From positions 5,586,100-5,650,099 of the forward strand of contig NZ_MCIF01000002.1 of assembly GCF_003268475.1 (NCBI RefSeq): 64,000 bases of DNA. Reading direction: 5' to 3'. Both the position numbers and the translations under genes were made by a program. The notes under the pieces were generated by a model that was not told the origin of the DNA, did not search any database, and saw only the letters and a list, made by a program, of their open reading frames with translations. This stretch comes from Thermogemmatispora tikiterensis (GTDB lineage: Bacteria; Chloroflexota; Ktedonobacteria; Ktedonobacterales; Ktedonobacteraceae). Positions within the stretch are counted from its first letter, which is position 1; each line of letters starts with the position of its first letter. Below, in pieces: positions 45,960 to 54,157 of this stretch.

Positions 45960-47156
45960 TCACCTGACCTTTATGGGCGCAAGCTGCGCATAGCGCGGTG
46001 GAAGCTCACCCAGCAATGGCAGCGCATAGTCTCGAAATGCTTCTGTGATCATCGTACCGCTTTCGTCGAGATATTCGGCTGGCAGACAGCGCTTCTCATT
46101 GGCGATAGAGGCCAGCGGGGCCAGGCTGGTCGTGCAGCGATAGACAGGTCCCTCCTCGCGCTGCAAGGTTACCATCTGATCGCTGTAGCCGGCAAGCGCG
46201 GCCAGGACGCCCTGGCGCCCGACCAGCAGCGCCTCCGCGCGATCGACCGGCGAGACGTAGGCGCTGGCCATGCGCTGCAAATCGCCGGGCTTATCGAAGC
46301 GTGCCCGCAGACCGAGCTGGCTTCTGACTGATTCTACCAGATATTGGGCTGCGCCGCTCAGCAAGGGATGGCCAAAGGCGTCGACTCCCAGAGCGCCCAG
46401 GCTACCCAGCGGACGCCCACTCTCGTCGCGGACCGTTTCGGCCACCACGATGACGACGTAGCCCAGGCGGCGCTGGATGGCCTCGACACGAGCCAGAAAC
46501 TCGCTCTGACGGAAAGGACGCTCGGGCACCAGGATCAGATGCGGCGGATCGCTCTCGTCCTCCTTGAGCAGCGCCGAAGCTGCGGCCAGCCAGCCAGCAT
46601 CGCGCCCCATTGTCTCGATGATCTTGACAGGATAGTGCCAGGGGATAGAGGACGTGTTGAGGCTGGAATCGAGTGTCGCCAGGGCAATGAAGCGGGCAGC
46701 GCTGCCGTAGCCGGGACAGTGATCGGTCAGTGGCAAATCGTTGTCGATGGTTTTGGGAATGCTGATCGCCTGCAGCTCGTAGCCGCAATCTTGGGCGGCG
46801 AGAGCCAGGCGATGGAGCGTGTCGGCTGAATCGTTGCCGCCGATGTAGAGCAGATAGCGGATCTCATAGCGGCGCAGCAGCGCTAAAGCATGCTCCAGGT
46901 CCTCAGCGCGCAGCCGATAGCGGCAGGTTCCCAAGGCCGCAGAAGGCGTCTCGCGCAGGCGTGGCCACAGCTCTGCCGGTTGGCGGCTCAGGTCGATCAG
47001 CTCCTCTTTGAGGAAACCCTCGATGCCGTGGAGCATGCCGTAGACATTGGTCACCCGCTCACTCGCCAGTGCGGCCTCCACAGCTCCAACCAGGCTGGCG
47101 TTGATCACAGCGGTGGCGCCTCCCGACTGGCCGATGAGCAGGTTGGCGCGGGCCAT
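45960..47156 (-). CDS. pfp: 6-phosphofructokinase, pyrophosphate-dependent type
   Basis: The 398-residue protein has the PFK core: GQSGGATAVINASL, IGGNDSADT (106-113) and ISIPKTIDNDLP (132-142), then KIIETMGRDAGW. Asp109 follows the Asn of GGND and Lys135 is in PKTIDND; in the family, Asp and Lys at these two positions mark pyrophosphate-linked enzymes rather than ATP-PFK, which have Gly at both. It should use PPi to phosphorylate fructose 6-phosphate reversibly. I chose the ATG at 47156; a TTG at 47165 is also in frame. First gene of the four-gene operon. Confidence 0.88.
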   Translation of the reverse strand: MARANLLIGQSGGATAVINASLVGAVEAALASERVTNVYGMLHGIEGFLKEELIDLSRQPAELWPRLRETPSAALGTCRYRLRAEDLEHALALLRRYEIRYLLYIGGNDSADTLHRLALAAQDCGYELQAISIPKTIDNDLPLTDHCPGYGSAARFIALATLDSSLNTSSIPWHYPVKIIETMGRDAGWLAAASALLKEDESDPPHLILVPERPFRQSEFLARVEAIQRRLGYVVIVVAETVRDESGRPLGSLGALGVDAFGHPLLSGAAQYLVESVRSQLGLRARFDKPGDLQRMASAYVSPVDRAEALLVGRQGVLAALAGYSDQMVTLQREEGPVYRCTTSLAPLASIANEKRCLPAEYLDESGTMITEAFRDYALPLLGELPPRYAQLAPIKVR

Positions 47157-47197
47157 CTTCGTCAAGCAAACCCCCCAAAACGAGTTGTTCTGCGGCC

Positions 47198-47203
47198 ATT
47201 ATA
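47198..47203 (-). promoter_or_regulatory. -10 box of the PFK operon
   Basis: On the minus strand a perfect TATAAT lies at 47203-47198, 41 bases before the ATG. No good -35 is at 16-18 bp, and the start would give a short leader. Confidence 0.4.
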
Positions 47204-47320
47204 GCAAGAGGAGCGCGCGAAAGATACTCTCCCCAGGTGGGCGACGAGCTGGAGCACAGGCAGGCCGCGGCGACCGCCCCCACTCGCTCCCGTCTAACTC
47301 CGCTCCTTTGTTGGAGGAAG

Positions 47321-47329
47321 TGGTACAAT
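47321..47329 (+). promoter_or_regulatory. extended -10 of the nucleoside hydrolase gene
   Basis: TGG-TACAAT gives an extended -10 element with a poor -35. The leader would be about 165 bases. Confidence 0.45.
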
Positions 47330-47498
47330 CGTTCTGTCTGCCGCAGCAGGAAGAAGGAAGGAAGCGGCAGTCGCTCAACGCCCTGGAGCCGCTCCTCTGG
47401 GTGAGAGTGGCGCTGAGCGGGCCGAACTCTTCCACTCTCCTGTGCTCGGTCGACGAAGAAGAGCGCGCCCTTGCGATAGGACAGAGAGGGGAACTGCG

Positions 47499-48455
47499 AT
47501 GGAGAAGAAGCAGAAGATCATACTCGACTGCGACCCGGGGCACGACGACGCGATCGCCTTGCTGCTGGCGGCGCGTCACCCGGGGCTGGAGTTGCTGGCC
47601 GTCACCACGGTGGCTGGCAATCAGACGCTGGAAAAGACCACGCGCAACGCGCTCAGCGTCTGCACTCTGGCGCACATTCGCGATGTACCGGTAGCCAGGG
47701 GCATGGCGCAACCGCTCGTGCGGGAGGCGCGTTATGCCTCAGATATTCACGGCGAGTCAGGTCTTGATGGGCCGGCCCTGCCACAGCCCGAGCGGGAAGC
47801 GGTGCCCGAGCATGCCGTCGATCTCATCATCGATCTCGTGCGCAGCACGGACGATGTGGTGCTGGTGGCCACGGGACCGCTCACCAATGTGGCCAGCGCC
47901 ATCACGCGCGAGCCTGCCATTCTCTCGCGCCTCAAAGGTCTCTATTTGATGGGCGGCGCCATTGGCCTGGGAAATGTCACCCCTGCCGCCGAATTCAACA
48001 TCTACTTCGATCCCGAGGCGGCGGCCATCGTCTTTAACAGCGGCTGCCCGATCACTATGATCCCGCTGGAGGTCACCCATCAGGCTCTGGCCACGCCGGC
48101 GATCCTTGAGCGCCTACGCAGCCTTGGGCGTCCTGTGCCGTCCTTCGTCTGCCAGTTGCTCGAATTCTTTGGCGCTACCTATCGTCAGGTCTTTGGTTTC
48201 ACGGCTCCGCCGGTGCATGATCCCTGTGCAGTAGCGGCTCTGATCGATCCGACCCTCGTCAACCAACACAGCATGTACGTTGCGATCGAGACGCGCGGCG
48301 AGTACACCCTGGGGCGAACCGTCTGCGATGTCTATGGGGTGCTGGGCCGGCGGGCCAACGCCTGCGTTGGCTACGGACTCGATGCGCCCCGTTTCTGGGA
48401 GCTGCTGATTGAAACCCTGGCGAGCTATGGGGAGGAAAGTGCCAGCGAAGGGTGA
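47499..48455 (+). CDS. inosine/uridine-preferring nucleoside hydrolase
   Basis: The 318-residue protein has the calcium-binding start DCDPGHDDAIALL of nucleoside hydrolases, then VLVATGPLTNVASAI, the region MGGAIGLGNVTPAAEFNIY and the final Asp in VHDPCAVAALI. It splits ribonucleosides into base and ribose. The ATG at 47499 has GAGGGGA upstream; upstream in-frame sequence is unlike the family. It is divergent from the PFK/deoB operon, which would consume the pentose, though ribose itself would need a ribokinase that is not in the window. Confidence 0.93.
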   Translation: MEKKQKIILDCDPGHDDAIALLLAARHPGLELLAVTTVAGNQTLEKTTRNALSVCTLAHIRDVPVARGMAQPLVREARYASDIHGESGLDGPALPQPEREAVPEHAVDLIIDLVRSTDDVVLVATGPLTNVASAITREPAILSRLKGLYLMGGAIGLGNVTPAAEFNIYFDPEAAAIVFNSGCPITMIPLEVTHQALATPAILERLRSLGRPVPSFVCQLLEFFGATYRQVFGFTAPPVHDPCAVAALIDPTLVNQHSMYVAIETRGEYTLGRTVCDVYGVLGRRANACVGYGLDAPRFWELLIETLASYGEESASEG

Positions 48456-48730
48456 ACGATCTGCGTGGTTGAGGCCACGGCTGGTCGGCGTGCCAGGCTC
48501 GGCAGTCGCAGCGACCCGGCCCGGGAAGTGGCAGAGGGAGGAAGGAAGAAAGAAAGAACGCGGGCGGGCGGTGGGTGCCAGGCCAGGCCCGCCCGCTTCA
48601 ACAGGGAGAGAGAGCCTGTTTTCGTAGCGAGATTGCCTGGCCGGTCTGGCCAAGTGAGCCAGGACGGTCAGCCGATTGGTCGAATAGGCGGCAGACCAGA
48701 CCTGACCAGGCGCACTGCTCGCGGTCGAAC

Positions 48731-49447
48731 TTAAATCTGATAATCCATCTCCCAACCCTGGGTCAGTTCCTCGTGCTTGGCCAGAGGCTCGCCACTCTTC
48801 ACCAGCAGCTCAGCTGGCTTGGCTGCCACCACGGAATTGGGCGGCACCGATTCGAGTACCAGGGCCATTGCGCCGATCTTGCTTCCACGCCCGATCGTAA
48901 TTGGCCCCAGAATAGCGGCCCCCACGCCGATCGTTACATCATCCTCGATGGTTGGATGGCGCTTCTGCTTGCGCCCAGGACCTGGACGCCACCAGCCGGT
49001 GGCGCCGAGCGTCACCTGGTGATAGAGCATGACATTGTTGCCGATCTCGGCAGTCTCGCCGATCACTACGCCAGCGCCGTGATCGATGAAGAAGCGCTTC
49101 CCGATCTTGGCGCCTGGATGTATCTCGATGCCGCCGGTGACGAGGCGTGCGAACTGCGAGATCAGGCGAGGAATGACGGGGATATGCAGATTATAGAGGA
49201 AATGCGCGATGCGGTGAAAGAAGATGGCCCACAGCCCCTGGTAGAGCAACGCCTCAAAAATATTGTTACAGGCAGGATCTTTCTCAAAGATCACATCGAT
49301 GGCGTCCGGCCAGCGCGTGCGCTTGCGCGGCGTGCTGCTGGGCGCCGGAATCAGCATGCCAGGCGGAACCTCCGGCAACTGAGAGAGATCGGCTTCCCCC
49401 TCCCTGACCTGGTTGCTCTTGATCTCCTCTGACGTGTGGTGAACCAT
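48731..49447 (-). CDS. cysE: serine O-acetyltransferase
   Basis: The 238-residue protein has the helical FHRIAHFLYN and a left-handed beta helix with hexapeptide repeats: EIHPGAKIGKRFFIDHG, the catalytic His in DHGAGVVIGETAEIG, VTLGATGWWRPG, KRHPTIEDDVTIGVGAAILG and NSVVAAKPAELL. It makes O-acetylserine from serine and acetyl-CoA, the first step of cysteine synthesis. I chose the ATG at 49447, 60 bases from a consensus promoter; the frame is open to 49696 but that reads across the promoter. No cysteine synthase lies beside it. Confidence 0.93.
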   Translation of the reverse strand: MVHHTSEEIKSNQVREGEADLSQLPEVPPGMLIPAPSSTPRKRTRWPDAIDVIFEKDPACNNIFEALLYQGLWAIFFHRIAHFLYNLHIPVIPRLISQFARLVTGGIEIHPGAKIGKRFFIDHGAGVVIGETAEIGNNVMLYHQVTLGATGWWRPGPGRKQKRHPTIEDDVTIGVGAAILGPITIGRGSKIGAMALVLESVPPNSVVAAKPAELLVKSGEPLAKHEELTQGWEMDYQI

Positions 49448-49513
49448 GTAGCCACGTGCCCTTTCTGCTACAAAGAACCGGCCTGTTTGCTCTACTAGCG
49501 CCTTTGTTTGGAG

Positions 49514-49542
49514 TGTATGGCACGACCAGGCCGATGTCAAGT
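49514..49542 (-). promoter_or_regulatory. consensus promoter of cysE
   Basis: On the minus strand TTGACA (49542-49537) and TACACT (49519-49514) are 17 bp apart. The transcript should start near 49507. Confidence 0.8.
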
Positions 49543-49641
49543 CTTCTCCTGTTGCCAGTGGTGCCTGTGTCCAGGCATGCCCAGGAAGGGGGGAAAAGAC
49601 AACCAGCCTGCCTCTTGTCTCTCTGCTCGTCGCTTCCTCCC

Positions 49642-49671
49642 TTGACAGCGAGGGAGAAGCACAGGTACAAT
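49642..49671 (+). promoter_or_regulatory. promoter of the MFS transporter gene
   Basis: TTGACA (49642-49647) and TACAAT (49666-49671) are 18 bp apart, divergent from the cysE promoter. The leader is about 150 bases. Confidence 0.75.
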
Positions 49672-49827
49672 TGTCTAAAACAGGCTGCTTGCTCATAGAT
49701 CATCGGGCCGGCGGAACATACCTCATCGGGCCAGAATGTACGAATTATAGCAGCGTTGCTCAATGTATTCTGGCTGATGGGCTGGCTGACAATGACAGCC
49801 GCGCCTGCGCCAGGGAGGGAGGCAGGT

Positions 49828-51297
49828 ATGGCTTCCGAAGCGGGCAATCCCTCGCGGCCCGTGAGTGGTGCGAGTGGCCCGAGCAGCACAGCCGCTGCTG
49901 TGGTAGCGCGCCTGGACCGTATCCCCATCTGGGCCTTGCCCTATCTGTACATTGGTATCATCGGAGCTGGCTTCCTCTTCACCTTCTTCGACATTTTCGA
50001 CATCAACGTCTCCTTCATCCAGACCTGTGTCCAGATCGTGCCGGGCTGTAGCCCCGAGTCGGCGGCCAGCTACCTGGGCCTGCCGGTGCTGCTCAACCTG
50101 GTGGGCTACGTGATCGGCACCCTCATCCTCAGTCCCCTGGCGGACCGCCTCGGACGGCGCGATATGCTGCTGGTCACGATGGTCATCACCGGGCTAGGCT
50201 CGCTCTACAATGCCCTTGTCGGTGATTATGTGAACTTTATTATTGCCCGCACCATCACGGGCATTGGCGTTGGCGCGGACCTGGCCCTTGTGAACACCTA
50301 TATTAACGAGGTGGCGCCGAGCGGGGGACGGGCGCGCTATACCTCGCTGATCTTTATCATGTCCTCGTTGGGCGCCTTTCTAGGGGTCTGGCTGGGCCTG
50401 CTGCTCACCACTCAGCCGGAAGCTTTCCCGCTGGGACTGCCCTTTGCTCTCGCAGGCCCTGGCTTCACCTTCGGCTGGCGCCTGATGTACGGTATCGGGG
50501 CCTTACTGGCGCTGATTGGCATCCTGATGCGCTTCCAGCTTCATGAGTCGCCGCGCTGGCTGATCTCGCAAGGGCGGGTCGAGGCGGCGGAAGGCGTGGT
50601 CGCGCAAATGGAGGCGCAGGCGCGGGCCCGCGTTGGCGAGCTACCCACGCCTTCCGAGATTCCGGTCGAAACGCAGCCGGGCCGGATACCCTATGTCGAG
50701 ATCTTTGGCAATCGCCTCTATCTGCTGCGCACGCTCTTTCTCTTCGTCGTCTGGTTCATTGGCTACATTACGGTCTATGCCATCGCGGCGGGTCTGACCT
50801 CGCTACTGGCAGCCCTGAAATTTCCGCCGCCCGAGGCCGGTCTGATCGTGGCCATTGGCTCAGTGGGCTTCGTGCTGGTGGCCATCTTCGACTATGCCTT
50901 TGGTGAGCTATTGGAGCGCAAGTACTGGCTACCGGTGGCGGCCCTGCTCACCCTGATTGGCTGCCTGCTGATTGCCCTGGGCGGAGCTGGCAATTTCGCC
51001 GTGGCGGTGCTCGGCTCGATCGTGCTCTTTTTCGGCTTCAATCTCTGGGTGCCCATGACCTACACCTGGTCAACCGAGCACTATCCAACGCGAGCGCGCG
51101 CCACGGGCTTCGCGCTGGTCGATGGCGTTGGCCATCTCGGGGGGAGTGTTGGTCTCCTGGTCATCCCTCCGTTGATTCCGACATTGGGTCCCCTGAGTAC
51201 CTTTCTGATCATCGCGGGCTGTCTGATTGTGGCGGCGGTGATCGCTCAGTTCGGGACGGCCACGCGTCTGCGCCGCCTTGATGAGGTATCCCCTTAG
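49828..51297 (+). CDS. MFS transporter, sugar-porter type
   Basis: The 489-residue protein has about 12 hydrophobic segments. MFS marks are LADRLGRRDMLL after the second helix, and LARTITGIGVGADLALV-type residues (IARTITGIGVGADLALVNTY) with NEVAPSGGRARYTS. A central loop with many Gln/Glu/Pro (about residues 250-310) separates the two halves. The second half has PMTYTWSTEHYPTRARATGFA, as in sugar and aromatic-acid porters. The ATG at 49828 has GGAGG six bases before it; the frame is open to 49756. Substrate unknown; it lies divergent from cysE. Confidence 0.9.
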   Translation: MASEAGNPSRPVSGASGPSSTAAAVVARLDRIPIWALPYLYIGIIGAGFLFTFFDIFDINVSFIQTCVQIVPGCSPESAASYLGLPVLLNLVGYVIGTLILSPLADRLGRRDMLLVTMVITGLGSLYNALVGDYVNFIIARTITGIGVGADLALVNTYINEVAPSGGRARYTSLIFIMSSLGAFLGVWLGLLLTTQPEAFPLGLPFALAGPGFTFGWRLMYGIGALLALIGILMRFQLHESPRWLISQGRVEAAEGVVAQMEAQARARVGELPTPSEIPVETQPGRIPYVEIFGNRLYLLRTLFLFVVWFIGYITVYAIAAGLTSLLAALKFPPPEAGLIVAIGSVGFVLVAIFDYAFGELLERKYWLPVAALLTLIGCLLIALGGAGNFAVAVLGSIVLFFGFNLWVPMTYTWSTEHYPTRARATGFALVDGVGHLGGSVGLLVIPPLIPTLGPLSTFLIIAGCLIVAAVIAQFGTATRLRRLDEVSP

Positions 51298-51439
51298 CTC
51301 GTTGGTGGCCTGGCCGGGCTGCTCTCCTGGCTCTATTCGGGTCAAGCTCTCCTTGGCAAACAAGCAGATAGGTCGACGCTGCGCTGGCCTGTAAGGATAA
51401 GTATTTGCAGGTCAGCGCCTGATTTTGGCCGCTGCCCTA

Positions 51440-51468
51440 TTGACAGCCGACAAACTCTCCGCTATACT
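51440..51468 (+). promoter_or_regulatory. consensus promoter of tRNA-His
   Basis: TTGACA (51440-51445) and TATACT (51463-51468) are 17 bp apart, about 30 bases before the tRNA. Confidence 0.85.
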
Positions 51469-51497
51469 GGCTGTGCACGTAATCAAAGAAGCAACAC

Positions 51498-51571
51498 GGT
51501 GGCCGTAGCTCAATCGGTAGAGCTCTGGATTGTGGCTCCAGCGGTTGTGGGTTCGAGCCCCATCGGTCACC
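51498..51571 (+). tRNA. tRNA-His (anticodon GTG)
   Basis: The acceptor stem GTGGCCG/CGGTCAC carries the extra G-1 opposite C73 that marks histidine tRNAs. The anticodon loop is TTGTGGC in stem CTGGA/TCCAG, and the T arm GTGGG-TTCGAGC-CCCAT is normal. CCA is not encoded. A CCCCTTTTTT tract follows at once and may end transcription. Confidence 0.96.
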
Positions 51572-51658
51572 CCTTTTTTATTGGCTTGGCGCTGGCTGTC
51601 AGGCGTGGGCGCGACCCGTGCCTGCGCCGCCTCAGACAACGCTTCTACCTGACGAACG

Positions 51659-52528
51659 ATGCTCTACGGTCTGCATCTCCCCAATTTTGGCCCCCTCGCT
51701 GATGTGCGTTTGCTGTGTGAGTTGGCCCAGGAGGCGGAGGCTGCCGGCTGGGACGGCTTTTTTCTCTGGGATCAGATTGCGCGCACAACCCTGGCGCCGA
51801 CCAACGATCCCCTGGCGGAGGTCTGGGTAGCGCTGACAGCGATTGCTCTGCATACGCAGCGTCTGCGCTTTGGCCCTCTGGTGACGCCGCTGCCGCGACG
51901 CCGTCCCTGGGAGCTGGCCCGTCAGACGGTGACGCTCGATCATCTTTCGGACGGACGTCTGGTGCTGGGTGTGGGCCTGGGTGGTGGCTATTTCGATTTC
52001 GCTGCCCTGGGGGAGCCATCGGACCTGAAGGTACTGGGGGCCATGCTCGACGAGGGCCTGGCGATTCTCACCGGGCTGTGGAGTGGTCAGCCTTTCCATT
52101 TCGAGGGGCGCTACTACCGCATCCAGGAGGCGCACTTTCTCCCTCCACCTCGTCAGCAGCCGCGTATTCCGATCTGGGTGGCCGGGATGTGGCCCAATCG
52201 TGCCCCGCTACGCCGGGCGGTCCGCTGGGATGGTTTCATTCCTATTGGGCGCGATCTAGGGCTGACGGAGATGCTCTCAGCCGAGACGATGGCCGAGATT
52301 GGGGTCGCTCTGCAGCAGCGGCGCTCGCAGCCGGGTCCCTTTGAGGTGGTGCATTTCGGGATTAGCTCCGGCGAGGACCCCGAGGCCGATCGCGCACTGG
52401 TGGCCGCCTACGCCCGCGTCGGGGTGACATGGTGGGTCGAGAATATCGTGCCAGAGCGCTGGGGCACCTGGCAGCAGTGGCCGCTGGAGGCAATGCGCCG
52501 CCGCATTCGCCAGGGGCCGCCCCGCTAG
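51659..52528 (+). CDS. LLM-class flavin-dependent oxidoreductase
   Basis: The 289-residue protein shows the luciferase-like monooxygenase outline: MLYGLHLPNFG, LAQEAEAAGWDGFFLWDQ, VALTAIALHTQRLRFGPLVTPL, RQTVTLDHLSDGRLVLGVGLG and IPIWVAGMWP. Members use FMN or F420 for oxidation of diverse substrates. There is no neighbour with a matching reductase. The ATG at 51659 has no strong ribosome site and lies 88 bases after the tRNA. Cofactor and substrate are not clear from the sequence. Confidence 0.9.
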   Translation: MLYGLHLPNFGPLADVRLLCELAQEAEAAGWDGFFLWDQIARTTLAPTNDPLAEVWVALTAIALHTQRLRFGPLVTPLPRRRPWELARQTVTLDHLSDGRLVLGVGLGGGYFDFAALGEPSDLKVLGAMLDEGLAILTGLWSGQPFHFEGRYYRIQEAHFLPPPRQQPRIPIWVAGMWPNRAPLRRAVRWDGFIPIGRDLGLTEMLSAETMAEIGVALQQRRSQPGPFEVVHFGISSGEDPEADRALVAAYARVGVTWWVENIVPERWGTWQQWPLEAMRRRIRQGPPR

Positions 52529-52839
52529 GGCCTCTCGGCTGTTCGTCTCCCCCCGGCACTCCCTGCTGTGCTTTTCTCGTCCGCTCTCCGACCGGGCTGG
52601 CTGACGCTCAGCTCCTGTCTCCCTCACTGCGCCATCGTGGTGCGCGCCGCCTGGCTTTGGTCGCCAGGCTGGCAGACGGTTGCGACAGAATTGCGACAAA
52701 GATCGGATATGGCGATGACAACTCAAGATTAAGCTTTTCTCCTGATAATAGCTAGCAGCCTGAGTGTGCTCATTGCTTTGAGCCACCGGGCTGGGGCCAT
52801 GTCGCTGTGACGCAGAGAGGAGAAAGGAGCATCGTTCTC

Positions 52840-53421
52840 GTGTTGGATGACGAAAGAAAAGATTATGCCACTGTTTGGCAGACCAGGCCTCCTTTCGAGG
52901 GCCTGTATGAAGAAAAGGGAAGCCTTCAGCAGCAGGAGCTGCTCATGCACGCCGCCGTTGCTGAGTGGTTGCCTCTCACAAGCTACCATCCTGGGACTGA
53001 GCAAGCTTCAGACGAGCTATCACCCTCGACGAACGCCGATTCCGTCTTGGGCCTGCTCTGTTGCCTGGGGGGCTGGCTCTCTGGTCTGCTGGTCCTGCTC
53101 TTCGGGGGTAGGAGTCGCCTGGTGCGCTTCCATGCCCTCCAATCCTTGTTCTTCTTTGGACTGGTGACCATCATCGATATATTTATGATGATGACGCCTA
53201 TCTATGTAAGTCGCCTCTCCTTGTGGTGGCTCCCATCCGAGATGGATGCTCTTGCTGTGTGCTGCTGGCTGCTGCTGTTTGGAACGCTGCAGGTGGTGAC
53301 CCTCACGGGCTGGCTCGTTGGCCTGATTCAGGCAACACGCCGACGCTTCTACCTGCTACCAGTGGTAGGCCGTCTGGCTCTGGCCCTGGTTGGCCAGAAG
53401 CAGGAGATCATACTGAAGTGA
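52840..53421 (+). CDS. membrane protein with Tic20/DUF4870-like domain
   Basis: The 193-residue protein has a charged cytosolic start and three or four hydrophobic segments. The core LGLLCCLGGWLSGLLVLLFG followed by SRLVRFHALQSLFF is the signature of DUF4870/Tic20-like small membrane proteins of unknown role. A GTG at 52840 with AAAGGAG ten bases upstream is the best start; GTG 52807 is also in frame. It sits seven bases before the OmpR-type regulator, so the three genes likely form an operon, and the protein might be a target or accessory of that system. Confidence 0.68.
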   Translation: MLDDERKDYATVWQTRPPFEGLYEEKGSLQQQELLMHAAVAEWLPLTSYHPGTEQASDELSPSTNADSVLGLLCCLGGWLSGLLVLLFGGRSRLVRFHALQSLFFFGLVTIIDIFMMMTPIYVSRLSLWWLPSEMDALAVCCWLLLFGTLQVVTLTGWLVGLIQATRRRFYLLPVVGRLALALVGQKQEIILK

Positions 53422-53428
53422 TTGAAGA

Positions 53429-54157
53429 ATGGCCATGAAGAAGCTCTTGCTTGTTGAGGATGCGCAGGATCTGGCGCAGCTTATTATTCGCGAACTGAAA
53501 GCGGACGGCTACGAGGTCCTCTATGCTCCCGATGGAGTCGAGGCTTTGCGCTTGCATGAGGAGCAACGCCCTGCGCTGGTCATTCTGGACTGGATGCTGC
53601 CGCGCATGGATGGTCTGGAGGTGCTGCGTCGCCTGCGCCAGCAAGCGCCCACCCCCGTGCTCATGTTGACGGCACGGAGTGAGGAGACCGATCGCGTGGT
53701 AGGTCTGGAGCTGGGGGCCGACGATTACCTGACCAAGCCTTTTAGCATGCGTGAGCTGTTAGCGCGGGTGCATGCGCTCCTGCGCCGTGCCGAGCTGATT
53801 CAGCAGATGCTGCAACGCGACCTGGCGCGGGCAGAGCGACCCCTTATCGATGGGCCACTCTGCCTCGATGCCCAGGCCCATTTAGTGACCCTGGACGGTC
53901 AGCCGCTTGATCTCAGTCCGACTGAGTTTGAACTTCTTCATCTCTTCCTGCGCAGTCCCGGACGGGCCTTCAGCCGCGCTTACCTCCTTGATACGGTCTG
54001 GGGTGAGAGCTATGTCGGTGGCGATCGCTCGGTGGATAATACCGTCTTGCGCCTGCGCAAGAAGCTGGGGGCGTTGGGGGAAGCCATCGAAACGGTCTGG
54101 GGCGTAGGCTATCGCTGGCGTCCGCATAGCCCCTCGGGGGCGGGAGGAGAGCGATGA
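53429..54157 (+). CDS. OmpR/PhoB-family response regulator
   Basis: The 242-residue protein has an N-terminal receiver (E10-D11, phospho-acceptor Asp54 in VILDWMLP, Thr81, Lys103 in YLTKPFSM) and a C-terminal winged helix (LDLSPTEFELLHLFL, RAYLLDTVWG, VDNTVLRLRKKLG, ETVWGVGYRW). It binds DNA as a phosphorylated dimer. Its stop overlaps the ATG of the histidine kinase by four bases, the usual mark of a two-component pair. ATG 53435 is a second possible start. Confidence 0.95.
   Translation: MAMKKLLLVEDAQDLAQLIIRELKADGYEVLYAPDGVEALRLHEEQRPALVILDWMLPRMDGLEVLRRLRQQAPTPVLMLTARSEETDRVVGLELGADDYLTKPFSMRELLARVHALLRRAELIQQMLQRDLARAERPLIDGPLCLDAQAHLVTLDGQPLDLSPTEFELLHLFLRSPGRAFSRAYLLDTVWGESYVGGDRSVDNTVLRLRKKLGALGEAIETVWGVGYRWRPHSPSGAGGER

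Noticed and set aside
51498..51600. tRNA-His as an integration site
   Set aside because: No integrase gene and no second copy of the tRNA 3' end were seen in the window.
51412..51639. 75-residue minus-strand frame
   Set aside because: It is the antisense of tRNA-His; the GARTHNRWSHNPELYRLSYG part is a well-known spurious product.
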